The notes: generated by a model not told the origin, from the letters alone. A stretch of DNA of 64,000 nucleotides from Mycolicibacterium litorale (GCF_014218295.1 NZ_AP023287.1:2728001-2792000); one strand, 5' to 3'; shown: positions 36,724 to 47,433, counted from the first letter of the stretch. Numbers and translations are program-made.

Positions 36724-37713
36724 TCAGGCGGGCGGCAGCATCCCCGGGGCGTTCTCGGGCGCGACCGGCACCGCGACGCCCACACCGGGACGGGCCGGGG
36801 GCGCGTTCGGATCCGCGGGCGGCGGCGGCACGTTCGGATCGGCCGGCGGAGGCGGCGGGGGCGACCACGGCCGGATCGAGTTGGCGAGCGCGACGGCCGC
36901 GTTCTGATCGACCGGGTTCGTCGCCGATCCCAGCCACACGACGAACCAACGCTCCGGCGTCCGCTGGCCACGCGGCGTGCCCGGGGGCGTCGGGTTGCCC
37001 ACGACACCGGCCCAGATCTGGCCGTTCGGCTTGTTGGTGTCGGTGAACTTCACCTCGTAGTATGAGGCGACGCCCGGCATCCCGTCGGCGTTCAGCGGCG
37101 TGGTGGCCTGGTTGATCCGGGTGCCCGGGAAGGGCATGAAGAACTCGCCCATGTCCGAGGCCAGCCGGGTGGCCGCCTTGGTGTTGTCGGTCTCCGCGCC
37201 GGCGAAGAGTTTCAGGTCGAGACGTCCCAGCAGCACGCTCGTGTCGTTCGGCGGATCGGTGACGCCCTCCGGCGGGATCTTGGTCAGCAGCGCCTGGCCG
37301 TAGGACAGGTTCGTCGCGTCGGAGACTTTCCATCCGGCCGGCACGACGTAGCTCAGGCCGCCGGCGGCGTTGTCGACGCGACCCGGTTCGGGCGCCGGAG
37401 GCGGCGGCGGTGCGTTCGGATCGGCAGGCGCCGGCGCGGGTGCGTTCGGATCCGCAGGCGCAGGCGGCGGCGCGGGAGCGTTCGGATCCACAGGGGCAGG
37501 CGGCGGTACCGGAGCCGGAGCGGCCGGCGCGGGCGCGGGCACCGCGGGTGCGGGCACCGCGGGTGCGGGTGTGGGGGGCGGCGGTGGCGGCGCGGGTTGC
37601 GCACCCGCGACCGAGGGCATCGCCAGCGCAGCCGCGGTGGCGGCGGCAGCGGCGATGGCCAGCGTCCTCGACAGGCCCCTGCGTCGTGTCGACATCACGT
37701 CCGGCTCATCCAT
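36724..37713 (-). CDS. apa: Alanine/proline-rich secreted antigen Apa (fibronectin attachment protein)
   Basis: 329 residues from the ATG at 37713; an ATG at 37695 is also possible. The N-terminal signal peptide ends near SVAGAQ. A long Pro/Ala region with repeated DPNAP units follows (about residues 48-115). The folded middle ([20 protein letters not shown] through [19 protein letters not shown] and [20 protein letters not shown]) matches the Apa/FAP core as I remember it from M. tuberculosis Rv1860. A second Pro-rich tail ends in MLPPA. It is an O-mannosylated secreted adhesin in that species. It lies beside modC/modB as in M. tuberculosis. Confidence 0.93.
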   Translation of the reverse strand: MDEPDVMSTRRRGLSRTLAIAAAAATAAALAMPSVAGAQPAPPPPPPTPAPAVPAPAVPAPAPAAPAPVPPPAPVDPNAPAPPPAPADPNAPAPAPADPNAPPPPPAPEPGRVDNAAGGLSYVVPAGWKVSDATNLSYGQALLTKIPPEGVTDPPNDTSVLLGRLDLKLFAGAETDNTKAATRLASDMGEFFMPFPGTRINQATTPLNADGMPGVASYYEVKFTDTNKPNGQIWAGVVGNPTPPGTPRGQRTPERWFVVWLGSATNPVDQNAAVALANSIRPWSPPPPPPADPNVPPPPADPNAPPARPGVGVAVPVAPENAPGMLPPA

Positions 37714-37913
37714 GGTGAAAGAAACTACCGTGTTACGGCCGTGACGCAAGTGCGTGTTGCTTTCAATGTGAGTCGAACGACGATTGCTCGACGGGAAGAA
37801 AGAGCAGTCAGACATGGGTCACCTCGGTTGCTGGGCGCGACCGTGCGCGGCCGCCACGCCGGGGCCGCCACGGAACTCGTCTGCACGCTCAATCGATCGG
37901 ATCCCGCCGGCCG

Positions 37914-38990
37914 TTACGGCGCCGGATGGAGGGCGACCTCCTGCGCCTTGACGGCCATGTACACCCGGTCCCCCGGCGCCAGCCGCATCTCGGCCGCCGC
38001 CTCGGCGGTGATGTCGGCAGCCAGACCCGGCCCGCCGCCCGGTTGCTCGGCCGCCCGCACCCGCACGGTCGGCCCGCTGCGGTCCACCTCGGCGACCGTG
38101 ACCTCGACGGTGTTGCGTGGGCTGCCGTGCGGGGGGTCGGGGTACACGGCGACGGCGGCGGGCCGGAAGATCGCGACCGCGGGCTGTCCCGGGACGACCT
38201 CGGTGGCTGTCACACCATGCCAAGTCGCTCCCTGTGCACGCAGCGCGCCACCTTCCGCGGCGACGCCAGCCACCAGGTTCACGCCGGCGAAACGAGCGCC
38301 GAACGGACTGCGCGGGGCGGCCAGCACCGTCGCCGCCGGGCCCGATTCCGCGACCCGGCCGCCGTCCATGACGACGACGTGGTCGGCGAGCGTCGCCACG
38401 TCGACGAGGTCGTGGGTGACCAGCACCGCTGACCGGCCGTCGCGGGTCAGCACCTGTCGCAGCACCCTGCGCATCGCGCCGGCGACGGCCACGTCGAGCC
38501 CGGCCAGCGGTTCGTCGAGGAGCAACACGTCCGGTTCGGCAGCCAGGGCACGCGCCAGCGCGACCCGCTGCGCCTGACCGCCGGACAGGTGGCGCGGCAT
38601 CCGCCCGGCGAGGTCGTCGGCGCCCACTTCGCCGAGCCACCGGCGCGCGGCCGCGAGGGCTTTCGCCTTCCCGGTGCCGCTGCTGCGCAACCCGAACGCG
38701 ACGTTGCCGAGCACCCGCAGGTGAGGGAACAGGAGCGCGTCCTGGAGCAGCAGGCCGACCCGCCGGTGGTGGGTCGGCACCTGCACGCCCGTGGAGGTGT
38801 CGGTGAGCACGCGGTCGCCGACCCGTACGACGCCGTCATCGGGCCGGACCGTCCCGGCGATCACGTGTAGCGCCGTCGACTTACCGGCCCCGTTGGGACC
38901 GAGCACCGCCAGCACCTCCCCCGCCCCGACGGCGAAGTCGGCGTCGACGCCGCGGCGCTCGACGCGGGCCCGCACGCTCAGACCCGTCAC
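37914..38990 (-). CDS. modC: Molybdate ABC transporter ATP-binding protein ModC
   Basis: 358 residues. Walker [10 protein letters not shown] (about 31-39), signature LSGGQAQR, Walker [13 protein letters not shown] and switch His in VTHDLVD. The C-terminal part (about 235-358) is a Mop/TOBE-like beta domain, as in ModC. It imports molybdate with ModB for molybdenum cofactor. It overlaps the end of modB by 4 bp. Function rests on gene pairing and family pattern; sulfate and iron ATPases look similar, but the neighbourhood supports ModC. Confidence 0.85.
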   Translation of the reverse strand: MTGLSVRARVERRGVDADFAVGAGEVLAVLGPNGAGKSTALHVIAGTVRPDDGVVRVGDRVLTDTSTGVQVPTHHRRVGLLLQDALLFPHLRVLGNVAFGLRSSGTGKAKALAAARRWLGEVGADDLAGRMPRHLSGGQAQRVALARALAAEPDVLLLDEPLAGLDVAVAGAMRRVLRQVLTRDGRSAVLVTHDLVDVATLADHVVVMDGGRVAESGPAATVLAAPRSPFGARFAGVNLVAGVAAEGGALRAQGATWHGVTATEVVPGQPAVAIFRPAAVAVYPDPPHGSPRNTVEVTVAEVDRSGPTVRVRAAEQPGGGPGLAADITAEAAAEMRLAPGDRVYMAVKAQEVALHPAP

Positions 38991-39781
38991 GTCCAGCCCT
39001 GCGCACGCAGGCGACGGCTACCCAGGCCGACCACAACCACCGCGGCGACCGCCACCAGCAGCACCGACAGCGCCACCGCCGCATCGGGATCGCTCTCGCG
39101 CTGCAGATAGATCTCGAGGGGAAGGGTGCGGGTGACTCCCTCCCGCGATCCCGCGAACGTCAGCGTCGCCCCGAACTCGCCCAGCGACCGTGCGAACGCC
39201 AGCACCGACCCGGACAGCAGACCGGGAGCCAGCAGCGGCAGCGACACCCGCCACCACACCGTCGAGGGCGGGGCGCCCAGTGTCGCGGCGACGACCTCGT
39301 AGTCCGTGCCCGCGGTCCGTGCCGCCCCCTCGAGCGCGATGACCAGAAACGGCAGTGAGACGAAGGTCTGCGCCAGGACGACGGCCGTGGTGGTGAACGC
39401 GATCTGGATACCCGCGGCTTCTAGGTACCGACCCAGCAGCCCCAGTCGGCCGAAGGCGTAGAGCAGTGCGATCCCGCCCACCACCGGAGGAAGCACGAGC
39501 GGCAGCAGGATCACCGGTCGCACCGCGCGTACGGCCCGCGACGGACTGCGGGCCAGCACCATCGCCATCGGCACCCCGAGCAGCACGCACAGCACCGTGC
39601 TGGCGGCCGCGGTCTGCAGGCTCAGGACCAGCGCCGCCACCGACGACTCGCTGGTGACCAGCGTGGTGAAGCGCGGCCAGTCCACCTTCGCCGCGACGGC
39701 GACCAGCGGCAACGCCACGAACAACGCACCGGCGGCCGCCGGGACGTAGATCCACCGAGGAAGCGTGGGGCCGTCGCTCAC
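38987..39781 (-). CDS. modB: Molybdate ABC transporter permease ModB
   Basis: 264 residues from GTG 39781; an upstream extension carrying two cysteines is open but looks non-coding. Five to six membrane segments, starting at about residue 12 ([17 protein letters not shown]). The permease EAA loop is [27 protein letters not shown], followed by [25 protein letters not shown], which is highly typical of ModB/CysT permeases. It partners the ATPase encoded 4 bp overlapping downstream. No substrate-binding protein gene (modA) is found upstream, where the next gene is an oppositely directed SDR. Confidence 0.88.
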   Translation of the reverse strand: MSDGPTLPRWIYVPAAAGALFVALPLVAVAAKVDWPRFTTLVTSESSVAALVLSLQTAAASTVLCVLLGVPMAMVLARSPSRAVRAVRPVILLPLVLPPVVGGIALLYAFGRLGLLGRYLEAAGIQIAFTTTAVVLAQTFVSLPFLVIALEGAARTAGTDYEVVAATLGAPPSTVWWRVSLPLLAPGLLSGSVLAFARSLGEFGATLTFAGSREGVTRTLPLEIYLQRESDPDAAVALSVLLVAVAAVVVVGLGSRRLRAQGWT

Positions 39782-39973
39782 AGTCGCGCGGCACCCGGTG
39801 CACCGGGGAACCTCGGCGTACGCCAACCCATATCCGGCACCTTAGGTCACCGGCGTGCGCCTATACCGCATCGTCTGCGCGTCGATTTACCCGAGGTAGC
39901 TACCGTCCAGTAACATGACGCGAGACCGCGGCCCCCGCGTGCTGCGGTCGAAGCCAACGAGGAGGTCATGGCG

Positions 39974-40660
39974 ATGGAGGTGCTGGTCACCGGCGGCGAT
40001 ACGGATCTGGGACGGGCGGTCGCGGCTGGGTTCCGCGATGACGGCCACCGGGTGGTGATCGGCGGAGCGCGGCGGGAGGATCTGGAGATCGCCGCCAAGG
40101 AACTCGACGTCGACTCGATCGTTTTCGACAACACCGACCCGGCCAGCCTCGAAGAGGCCCGTTCGCAGTTCCCGCACCACCTCGACACCCTGGTCAACGT
40201 GCCCGCGCCGCGGTTCGCCCCCGAGGATCCGCGCACGTTCGCCCTCGCCGACCACGCGGCCGCCTGGCGGCGCGCCCTGGACGCCACCCTGGTCTCGGCG
40301 GTGCTGACGGTTCAGATCGTCGGCGACCACCTGCGTTCGGGCGGCTCGATCGTCAACGTCATCCCGGAGAACGTCGCCATCGCACAGGCCCGTGAGGGCA
40401 GCGTCGACGCCGCGATCAAGGCCGCGCTGTCGGACTGGACCGCGGGGCAGGCGGCCCACTTCGGCACCCGCGGGATCACGGTCAACGCCATCGCGACCGG
40501 CAGAAGCGCCGAACCGTCCTACGACGGCCTGGGCACCACCCCGCCCGCCGTGTCCGCCGAGATCGCCCGGTTGGCGCTGTTCCTGTCGACCCCGGCGGCC
40601 CGCCATATCACCGGTCAGACGATGCACGTCAGCCGAGGTGCGCTCGCGAACTTCGGCTAG
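39974..40660 (+). CDS. Atypical SDR-fold protein lacking the catalytic Ser-Tyr pair (Rv1856c type)
   Basis: 228 residues from the second ATG (39974), since GGAGG at 39961-39965 is 8 bases from it but only 2 from the ATG at 39968. The cofactor loop is TGGDTDLGRA, with the usual third Gly replaced by Asp. NNAG is replaced by NVPAP. The catalytic Tyr of YxxxK is Asp (DAAIK) and the Ser strand reads SIVNVIPEN. It keeps the overall SDR length and the C-terminal TGQTMHVSRG. It is likely a non-catalytic NAD(P)-binding protein or a redox-sensing partner. It precedes the F420-type oxidoreductase by 18 bp. Confidence 0.72.
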   Translation: MEVLVTGGDTDLGRAVAAGFRDDGHRVVIGGARREDLEIAAKELDVDSIVFDNTDPASLEEARSQFPHHLDTLVNVPAPRFAPEDPRTFALADHAAAWRRALDATLVSAVLTVQIVGDHLRSGGSIVNVIPENVAIAQAREGSVDAAIKAALSDWTAGQAAHFGTRGITVNAIATGRSAEPSYDGLGTTPPAVSAEIARLALFLSTPAARHITGQTMHVSRGALANFG

Positions 40661-40678
40661 GCCGATAGGGTTGGAGGA

Positions 40679-41608
40679 GTGACGATCCGACTCGGACTCC
40701 AGATCCCGAACTTCAGTTACGGAACCGGCGTCGCCGAACTGTTCCCGACGGTCATCGCCCAGGCCCGCGAGGCCGAGGCGGCCGGCTTCGACTCGGTCTT
40801 CGTGATGGACCACTTCTACCAACTGCCCGGTCTCGGCACTCCGGACCAGCCGATGCTCGAGGCCTACACGGCGCTGGGCGCGCTGGCCACCGCGACCGAA
40901 CGGGTGCAGCTGGGCACCCTGGTCACCGGCAACACCTATCGCAACCCCACCCTGCTCGCCAAGGCGATCACCACGCTCGACGTCATCAGCCAGGGCCGGG
41001 CGATCCTGGGGCTGGGCACCGGCTGGTACGAACTCGAACACGATTCGCTGGGCTTCGAGTTCGGCACCTTCACCGACCGCTTCAACAAGCTCGGCGAGGC
41101 GCTGGAGATCATCCTGCCGATGCTCGAAGGGCAACGCCCGACGGTCGAGGGCAGGTACTACCGCACGAAAGAGGCGATGGCCGAGCCGCGCTTCCGCGAC
41201 CACATCCCGCTGATGATCGGCGGTAGCGGCGAGAAGAAGACGATCCCGCTGGCCGCGCGCCACTTCGACCACCTCAACATCATCGCGGGGTTCGACGAGC
41301 TGCCCCGCAAGATCGAGGTCGTCAAGCGGAAGTGCGAGGAGATCGACCGGGACCCGGCGACGCTGGAGACCAGCATGCTCGTCGTCGCGATGATCGACGA
41401 GAACATCACCGACGACGTGATCCCCGACGATTACAAGCAACAGGCGGTCTACGGCAGCGCCGAGCAGATCGTCGACCAGATCAAGACCAAGGTGCTCGAC
41501 GCGGGCGTCGACGGCGTGATCCTGAGCCCCGTCACCAGCCTCAACGGCTACCACCCGGGCGGAATCACCGATGTCGCCGCTCTGTTGAAGCCCGTGCTGG
41601 GCGTTTAG
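40679..41608 (+). CDS. LLM-class F420-dependent oxidoreductase (Rv1855c type)
   Basis: 309 residues from GTG 40679 with GGAGG ahead. Bacterial luciferase-like TIM barrel: LGLQIPNFSYG, FDSVFVMDHFYQLPGLG, ERVQLGTLVTGNTYRNPTLLAK, GRAILGLGTGWYELEHDSLG and IPLMIGGSGEKKT are the usual LLM blocks. GTGWYE is typical of F420-dependent mycobacterial members. The substrate is unknown. It is probably co-transcribed with the SDR-fold protein upstream; ndh follows after 110 bp with its own ribosome binding site. Confidence 0.88.
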   Translation: MTIRLGLQIPNFSYGTGVAELFPTVIAQAREAEAAGFDSVFVMDHFYQLPGLGTPDQPMLEAYTALGALATATERVQLGTLVTGNTYRNPTLLAKAITTLDVISQGRAILGLGTGWYELEHDSLGFEFGTFTDRFNKLGEALEIILPMLEGQRPTVEGRYYRTKEAMAEPRFRDHIPLMIGGSGEKKTIPLAARHFDHLNIIAGFDELPRKIEVVKRKCEEIDRDPATLETSMLVVAMIDENITDDVIPDDYKQQAVYGSAEQIVDQIKTKVLDAGVDGVILSPVTSLNGYHPGGITDVAALLKPVLGV

Positions 41609-41718
41609 TCCAGCGTTCCGCGTGGCATAAGCCACAACCGACCGAGTGCCCAACGCCGGGCACCGACGACTACCGTAGAGGGCGAGATTTCGCACGTCCC
41701 GCCCGTCGAGGAGCACTG

Positions 41719-43104
41719 ATGAGCCATCCCGGAGCCACTCCAACGGATCGGCACAAGGTCGTCATCATCGGGTCCGGGTTCGGCGGTCTCAGCGCCGCCA
41801 AGACCCTCAAGCACGCCGATGTCGACATCAAGCTGATCGCCCGCACCACCCATCACCTGTTCCAGCCGCTGCTGTACCAGGTGGCGACCGGCATCATCTC
41901 CGAGGGCGAGATCGCCCCGGCGACCCGAGTGGTCCTGCGTAAGCAGAAGAACGTGCAGGTGCTCCTTGGCGATGTGACGCACATCGACCTGGAGAACAAG
42001 CTCGTGCACTCCGAGCTGCTGGGCCACGACTACGCCACGCCCTACGACAGCCTGATCATCGCCGCCGGTGCGGGTCAGTCCTACTTCGGCAACGATCACT
42101 TCGCCGAGTGGGCGCCGGGGATGAAGTCCATCGACGACGCGCTGGAGTTGCGCGGCCGCATCCTCGGGGCGTTCGAGCAAGCCGAGCGGTCGAGTGATCC
42201 GAAGCGGCGCGAGAAGCTGCTGACGTTCGTCGTCGTCGGCGCTGGCCCGACGGGCGTGGAGATGGCCGGACAGATCGCCGAACTCGCCGACTACACCCTC
42301 AAGGGGACCTTCCGCCACATCGACCCGACCAGCGCCCGGGTGATCCTGCTCGACGCCGCGCCGGCCGTGCTGCCGCCGATGGGCGAGAAACTGGGCAAGA
42401 AGGCCCAGGCCCGCTTGGAGAAGATGGGCGTCGAGATCCAGCTCAACGCCATGGTCACCGACGTCGACCGCAACGGCATCACGGTCAAGGATCCCGACGG
42501 CAATCTGCGGCGCATCGAGTCGGCGTGCAAGGTGTGGTCGGCAGGTGTGTCCGCGAGCCCGCTGGGTCGCGACCTGGCCGAGCAGTGCGATGTCGAGGTG
42601 GACCGCGCCGGGCGCGTCAAGGTGCTGCCCGACCTGTCGATTCCCGGTCATCCGAACGTGTTCGTCGTCGGTGACATGGCCGCCGTCGAGGGCGTTCCCG
42701 GTATGGCGCAGGGGGCGATCCAGGGCGGCCGTTACGCCGCGAAGCTGATCAAGAACGAGGTCAAGGGCGCCAACCCGAAGTTCCGTCAGCCGTTCGAGTA
42801 CTTCGACAAGGGCTCGATGGCGACGGTGTCGCGGTTCTCGGCGGTGGCCAAGGTCGGCCCGCTGGAATTCGGCGGGTTCATCGCCTGGCTGGCGTGGCTG
42901 GCGCTGCACCTGGTGTACCTCGTCGGGTTCAAGACGAAGATCGTCACGCTCATCTCGTGGACGGTGACGTTCCTGTCGACCAAACGCGGTCAGCTCACGA
43001 TCACCGAACAGCAGGCGTACGCCCGAACACGCATCGAGGAACTCGAGGAAATCGCGGCCGCGGTCACCGAGACCGAACGCGAGAGGGAGCAGGCGGCTAG
43101 TTAG
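41719..43104 (+). CDS. ndh: Type II NADH dehydrogenase (non-proton-pumping)
   Basis: 461 residues from ATG 41719 (GAGGAG upstream). It passes electrons from NADH to menaquinone at the inner face of the membrane. FAD motif VVIIGSGFGGLSAAKTL at residues 15-31 and NADH motif VVVGAGPTGVEMAGQI at about 172-187. VFVVGDMAAVEGVPGMAQGAIQGG is the second FAD contact. The C-terminal helical part FGGFIAWLAWLALHLVYLVGF anchors the enzyme. Its last bases overlap the end of the convergent ureD gene by 8 bp. This ndh beside urease matches the M. tuberculosis order as I remember it. Confidence 0.95.
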   Translation: MSHPGATPTDRHKVVIIGSGFGGLSAAKTLKHADVDIKLIARTTHHLFQPLLYQVATGIISEGEIAPATRVVLRKQKNVQVLLGDVTHIDLENKLVHSELLGHDYATPYDSLIIAAGAGQSYFGNDHFAEWAPGMKSIDDALELRGRILGAFEQAERSSDPKRREKLLTFVVVGAGPTGVEMAGQIAELADYTLKGTFRHIDPTSARVILLDAAPAVLPPMGEKLGKKAQARLEKMGVEIQLNAMVTDVDRNGITVKDPDGNLRRIESACKVWSAGVSASPLGRDLAEQCDVEVDRAGRVKVLPDLSIPGHPNVFVVGDMAAVEGVPGMAQGAIQGGRYAAKLIKNEVKGANPKFRQPFEYFDKGSMATVSRFSAVAKVGPLEFGGFIAWLAWLALHLVYLVGFKTKIVTLISWTVTFLSTKRGQLTITEQQAYARTRIEELEEIAAAVTETEREREQAAS

Positions 43105-43729
43105 TCAGCCGCTCCCCCTGCCACGTCGCCAGGCAGCCGCCGGCGGCCAGCGCGAGCACGGTGGCGTCGGTGTCGAAAGACGCCTGCGGATAACGCAGTT
43201 CGCTCACGCAGGCCAGTGGCCGGCCGAGCGCATCGTCGGTGACGGAGCCGCTGCCCAGTTCGACCCGGTGCCGCAGCAGCGGTGCGCCGTCGACGTCGGC
43301 GTGCAGTGCGCCGGCCCAGAAGCCGTCCCGCTCGCCGGATCTGCCGATCTGGACCCGCTCGCGCAGGCGGATGCCGCCGGCCCCGCTGAGCCGGACCCGG
43401 GTCTCGGTGAGGTGGCGGGAGCCGCCGGCGACGACGGTTGGTTGCGGGTCGATGTCGAGTTCGCCGGCGGATTCGATGTCCCACCACGTCCGCGACTCCG
43501 GGGTCGCGGCGCCCGGCAGCGCCATGGTGGCCGCGGCGCTGCGCACCGTCAGCCGGGCTCCTTCCTGCACCACGACCCGCACCGTGATGACGTCGCCCCC
43601 CAGCGGGGTGGCCGCGGCGGACACCAGGTGCACGGTGTCGGACCCGGTGCGGCGCACCGCGACTCCGCCGGTGTGCTCGATCCGGGGGGCGCGCCCGGGG
43701 GCTGCGACGATGACGACCTCGGAGCGCAC
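43097..43729 (-). CDS. ureD: Urease accessory protein UreD
   Basis: 210 residues from GTG 43729, overlapping the stop of ureG by one base. It is the scaffold that, with UreF and UreG, delivers nickel to the urease active site. UreD-family blocks are visible: STPLGGD-like ATPLGGDVITVRVVVQEGARLTVRSAAATMALPG, and WWDIESAGELDIDPQPTVVAGG. It is shorter than proteobacterial UreD (about 270) but the usual size for mycobacteria. It is the last gene of the urease operon. Confidence 0.9.
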   Translation of the reverse strand: MRSEVVIVAAPGRAPRIEHTGGVAVRRTGSDTVHLVSAAATPLGGDVITVRVVVQEGARLTVRSAAATMALPGAATPESRTWWDIESAGELDIDPQPTVVAGGSRHLTETRVRLSGAGGIRLRERVQIGRSGERDGFWAGALHADVDGAPLLRHRVELGSGSVTDDALGRPLACVSELRYPQASFDTDATVLALAAGGCLATWQGERLTN

Positions 43730-44409
43730 TAGCTCTGCACCGGCACCCGCAGTTGTGCGCGCACCCAGTCGAGCACGGGACCGGCCGTTGGATCGGCCGT
43801 CAGCGAGATCAGCACGAACGGCCGGTCACCACGGACCTTGGCCGAGTCGCGGCGCATCACGTCGAGGTCGGCGCCGACCATCGGCGCCAGGTCCGTCTTG
43901 TTGATCACCAGCAGATCCGAGAAGGTCACGCCCGGACCGCCTTTGCGGGGCACCTTGTCCCCGCCGGCCACGTCGGCGACGAAGATCTGCACGTCGATCA
44001 ACCCCGACGAGAACGTCGCGGTGAGGTTGTCACCGCCCGATTCGACGAGGATCAGATCCAGGTGGTCATGGCCGGCGATGAGGTCGTCGATCGCGTCCAG
44101 GTTCGCGGTGATGTCGTCGCGGATCGCGGTGTGCGGGCAGCCACCGGTCTGCACGGCGGCGATCCGGTCGTCGGGCAGCACGGCGTGCCGGCGCAGGAAG
44201 TCGGCGTCCTCGGTGGTGTAGATGTCGTTGGTCAGCACCGCCAGCGAGAGCTCGTCACGCAGTTGGCGGCACAGCGCGGCCACCAGGGCGGTCTTACCGG
44301 AGCCGACGGGCCCGCCGACGCCGATGCGCAGCGGCTCACCCGGGGTGCGCACCCGCTTGGGGCGCTCGGCGTGGTCGTGGGGCTGACCGTCTAGGAAATG
44401 TGGTGGCAT
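43729..44409 (-). CDS. ureG: Urease accessory GTPase UreG
   Basis: 226 residues from ATG 44409; a longer frame upstream overlaps ureF and is rejected. GTPase that couples GTP hydrolysis to nickel insertion. His-containing N-terminus [18 protein letters not shown] can bind nickel. P-loop [13 protein letters not shown], then [27 protein letters not shown] (the Cys-Pro-His metal motif) and VINKTDLAP. Between ureF (10-bp gap) and ureD (1-bp overlap). Confidence 0.95.
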   Translation of the reverse strand: MPPHFLDGQPHDHAERPKRVRTPGEPLRIGVGGPVGSGKTALVAALCRQLRDELSLAVLTNDIYTTEDADFLRRHAVLPDDRIAAVQTGGCPHTAIRDDITANLDAIDDLIAGHDHLDLILVESGGDNLTATFSSGLIDVQIFVADVAGGDKVPRKGGPGVTFSDLLVINKTDLAPMVGADLDVMRRDSAKVRGDRPFVLISLTADPTAGPVLDWVRAQLRVPVQS

Positions 44410-44419
44410 ATCGAGCCTT

Positions 44420-45055
44420 TCAGGATGCGAAGAGCGGCCGCTCGCGTTCGCTGTGCCGCTGGGACAGCACATCGAGCAGCGGGTCGGACAGGTCGGCAGG
44501 TTCTTTGGCGGCGGTGGACGAGACGTCGTCACACAGCGGGCCCAGCGCGAAGGTCAGCGCGGCGACGTCACCGGGGTCGAGGGCGAGCAGCCGCTGCGCG
44601 GCGGTCGCCGACCCGGTCATGGTGGTGTAGACGACCGAGAGCGCGGTCTGTTCGGGGCTGAGGCCGGCCGCGGCGCCGACCGCGCCCGAGGCGACCGCCA
44701 GGTGCGGCGTGCGCCCGAGCGCGGTCCAGTCGTGGTCCGGCCAGACCCGTCTGGCCAGGCGGGCCAATCCCCTGCCCTGCGCCCGGGATGCGGCCCGTGC
44801 GGCGGGTGCGGGTGTGCGGGCATCGGTTTCGCGGTCGGCCACGGCCACGCTGAGGGTCCCGGCGTGCACGGCGGCGGCCAGTGACGCCGCGACCAGACCC
44901 TGCGTGCGCACCCGCCGGATCAGGTAGGCGCGCAACGTCTCGAGGTTGGTCACGAGCCCGCTGGTGATGGCCTCCTCGACGCCGCCGGAGTGGACGTGGC
45001 CGCCGGTCGGCAGGCGGGAGTCGGCGAGGGTGAGCAGGGCGGTGAGCGGTGTCAT
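44420..45055 (-). CDS. ureF: Urease accessory protein UreF
   Basis: 211 residues from ATG 45055. All-helical protein that activates UreG on the apo-urease. Typical N-terminus [23 protein letters not shown], and a middle with [27 protein letters not shown], both common to UreF. Located between ureC (16-bp gap) and ureG. No membrane segments. Confidence 0.9.
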   Translation of the reverse strand: MTPLTALLTLADSRLPTGGHVHSGGVEEAITSGLVTNLETLRAYLIRRVRTQGLVAASLAAAVHAGTLSVAVADRETDARTPAPAARAASRAQGRGLARLARRVWPDHDWTALGRTPHLAVASGAVGAAAGLSPEQTALSVVYTTMTGSATAAQRLLALDPGDVAALTFALGPLCDDVSSTAAKEPADLSDPLLDVLSQRHSERERPLFAS

Positions 45056-45071
45056 CGGCACGGGAGATCGG

Positions 45072-46805
45072 CTAGAAGAGGAAGTAGCGCTGCGCCATCG
45101 GCAGCTCCGCGGCGGGTTGTTCCTGCCACACGTCGCCGTCGACGCGCACCGTGAAGGTGTCCGGATCGACCTCGATGCGGGGCAGTGCGTCGTTCAGCGG
45201 CATGTGCGCTTTGCCGACGCGTCGTACGTCCTTGACGGCAACCAGCCTGCGGCGCACGTCGATCCGGTCGGCGAGGCCGTCCTCGACCGCCTGCGGTGAG
45301 ACGAAGTGCACCGACGTCGCGGCCGCCGCGGCGGGGGCCGCCCCGAACATCGGGCGCGGCAACACCGGTTGCGGCGTGGGGATCGACGCGTTGGCGTCGC
45401 CCATGGCGGCCCAGGCGATCATGCCGCCCTTGAGCACCGCGTGGGGACGGACGCCGAAGAACGCCGGTTCCCACAGCACCAGGTCGGCGAGTTTGCCGAC
45501 CTCCACCGAGCCGATCTCGTGGTCGAGCCCGTGGGCGATGGCCGGGCAGATCGTGTATTTGGCGACGTAGCGGCGGGCCCGCATGTTGTCGGCGCCCTTC
45601 GGTCCCGAACGGTCGCCCTCGAGCGCCCCGCGGCGGCGTTTCATCACATGGGCGGTCTGCCACGTGCGCAACACCACCTCGCCGATGCGGCCCATCGCCT
45701 GGGAGTCGCTGCCGATCATCGAGATCGCGCCGATGTCGTGGAGCAGGTCCTCGGCGGCGATCGTCGACGGCCGGATGCGGCTTTCGGCGAACGCGAGATC
45801 CTCTGGCACGCTGGGGTTGAGGTGATGGCACACCATCAGCATGTCGAGGTGTTCGTCGAGGGTGTTGACGGTGTGCGGGCGAGTCGGATTCGTCGAACTG
45901 GGCAGCACGTACGGTTCGGCGGCGACGGTGATGATGTCGGGTGCGTGTCCGCCGCCCGCACCCTCGGTGTGGTAGGCGTGGATCGAGCGCCCCTTGATGG
46001 CGCCGACGGTGTTCTCGACGAACCCGGCCTCGTTGAGGGTGTCGGAGTGCAGCGCCACCTGCACACCCGCGGCGTCGGCGACCGTCAGGCACGCGTCGAT
46101 CGCGGCCGGGGTCGAACCCCAGTCCTCGTGGAGCTTGAATCCCGAAGCGCCGGCGCGCAACTGCTCCCACATCGCGTCCGCGCTGACGGTGTTGCCCTTG
46201 CCGAGCAGCGCGACGTTCATCGGCCACGAGTCGAGCGCTTCGAGCATGCGGGCCAGGTGCCAGTCACCCGGGGTGACGGTGGTCGCCTTGCTGCCCTCGG
46301 CGGGTCCGGTGCCGCCGGCGATGATCGTGGTGATGCCACCGCCGAGCGCCTCCTCCATGATCTGGGGGCAGATCAGGTGGACGTGGCAGTCGATGCCGCC
46401 CGCGGTGACGATGCGCCCGTTGCCCGCGATGATCTCGGTCGACGGCCCGACCACGAGGTCGGGGTGGACGCCGTCCATGATGTCGGGGTTGCCCGCCTTC
46501 CCGATGGCCGCGATGCGGCCGTCGCGGATCCCGATGTCGGCCTTGATGATTCCCCAGTGGTCGAGGATCACCACCCCGGTGATGACGGTGTCGGGTGCGC
46601 CGTCGGCACGGCTGGCGCGGCCCTGCCCCATGGATTCGCGCAGCACCTTGCCGCCGCCGAACACCGCTTCGTCGCCTGCGAGTCCCGGTCCGCCGCTGCG
46701 GTCCTCGGTGATCTCGACGACCAGGTCGGTGTCGGCCAGCCGGATGCGGTCACCGGTGGTGGGCCCGAACAGTGCGGCGTAGCGCTCGCGTGAGAGCCCA
46801 CTCAT
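45072..46805 (-). CDS. ureC: Urease alpha subunit UreC
   Basis: 577 residues, the catalytic subunit that hydrolyses urea to ammonia and carbamate at a dinickel centre. Nickel and catalytic residues are in [24 protein letters not shown] (carbamylated Lys), [27 protein letters not shown] and the mobile flap [21 protein letters not shown] (catalytic His). The N-terminus [24 protein letters not shown] is the standard one. Start overlaps ureB stop by one base. Confidence 0.97.
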   Translation of the reverse strand: MSGLSRERYAALFGPTTGDRIRLADTDLVVEITEDRSGGPGLAGDEAVFGGGKVLRESMGQGRASRADGAPDTVITGVVILDHWGIIKADIGIRDGRIAAIGKAGNPDIMDGVHPDLVVGPSTEIIAGNGRIVTAGGIDCHVHLICPQIMEEALGGGITTIIAGGTGPAEGSKATTVTPGDWHLARMLEALDSWPMNVALLGKGNTVSADAMWEQLRAGASGFKLHEDWGSTPAAIDACLTVADAAGVQVALHSDTLNEAGFVENTVGAIKGRSIHAYHTEGAGGGHAPDIITVAAEPYVLPSSTNPTRPHTVNTLDEHLDMLMVCHHLNPSVPEDLAFAESRIRPSTIAAEDLLHDIGAISMIGSDSQAMGRIGEVVLRTWQTAHVMKRRRGALEGDRSGPKGADNMRARRYVAKYTICPAIAHGLDHEIGSVEVGKLADLVLWEPAFFGVRPHAVLKGGMIAWAAMGDANASIPTPQPVLPRPMFGAAPAAAAATSVHFVSPQAVEDGLADRIDVRRRLVAVKDVRRVGKAHMPLNDALPRIEVDPDTFTVRVDGDVWQEQPAAELPMAQRYFLF

Positions 46806-47134
46806 CAGCGTGCACCGTCCAATCTGCCGGGCGGGGTCGACGAGAGTCCGTGCACCTCGCGACTGCCGCGCAGGGGCACCAGCCGGACGCGCTGTGCCAC
46901 ACCGGGTTCGAAGCGCACGGCGGTGCCCGCCGGGATGTCGAGCCGGTGGCCGTGGGCGGCGTCACGGTCGAAGTCCAACGCGGCGTTGGCCTGGGGCAGA
47001 TGCACGTGGCTGCCGACCTGCACCGGCCGGTCACCGGTGTTGACGACTTCCATGTCGAGCCGCACTGCGCCGGCGTTGATCTCGATGTCGCCGTCGCCGA
47101 AGAGGATCTCGCCCGGCACCAGTGGTGCGTTCAC
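46805..47134 (-). CDS. ureB: Urease beta subunit UreB
   Basis: 109 residues. Small structural subunit with [44 protein letters not shown] and [14 protein letters not shown], the standard UreB sequence blocks. It assembles with UreA and UreC. Its ATG overlaps the stop of ureA by 4 bp, and its stop overlaps the ATG of ureC. Confidence 0.95.
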   Translation of the reverse strand: MNAPLVPGEILFGDGDIEINAGAVRLDMEVVNTGDRPVQVGSHVHLPQANAALDFDRDAAHGHRLDIPAGTAVRFEPGVAQRVRLVPLRGSREVHGLSSTPPGRLDGAR

Positions 47135-47433
47135 GAGATCGGGTGGTGGACGGTGACGAGTTTCGTCCCGTCCGGAAAGGTGGCTTCCACCTGGACGTCG
47201 TGCAGCATTTCGGGCACTCCCTCCATGACGTCGTCGCGGCTGAGCACATCGCGTCCGCTGACCATCAACTCGGCCACCGTGCGACCGTCGCGCGCGCCTT
47301 CGAGCAGGTGGTCGGTGATCACGGCGACGGCTTCGGGGTGGTTGAGGCGCAGTCCACGGGCGCGCCGGCGTCGGGCGAGGTCGGCGGCGTAGGAGATCAG
47401 CAGGCGGTCCTGCTCATGCGGGGTCAAACGCAT
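47131..47433 (-). CDS. ureA: Urease gamma subunit UreA
   Basis: 100 residues from ATG 47433 ([19 protein letters not shown]), the usual UreA length. It has [31 protein letters not shown] and [18 protein letters not shown], as in other gamma subunits. First structural gene of the urease operon; the thioesterase gene lies 63 bp upstream in the same direction. Confidence 0.95.
   Translation of the reverse strand: MRLTPHEQDRLLISYAADLARRRRARGLRLNHPEAVAVITDHLLEGARDGRTVAELMVSGRDVLSRDDVMEGVPEMLHDVQVEATFPDGTKLVTVHHPIS

Noticed and set aside
37380..37600. DNA repeats in the apa gene read as a separate satellite
   Set aside because: They encode in-frame DPNAP/Pro-Ala units of the Apa antigen and need no other explanation.
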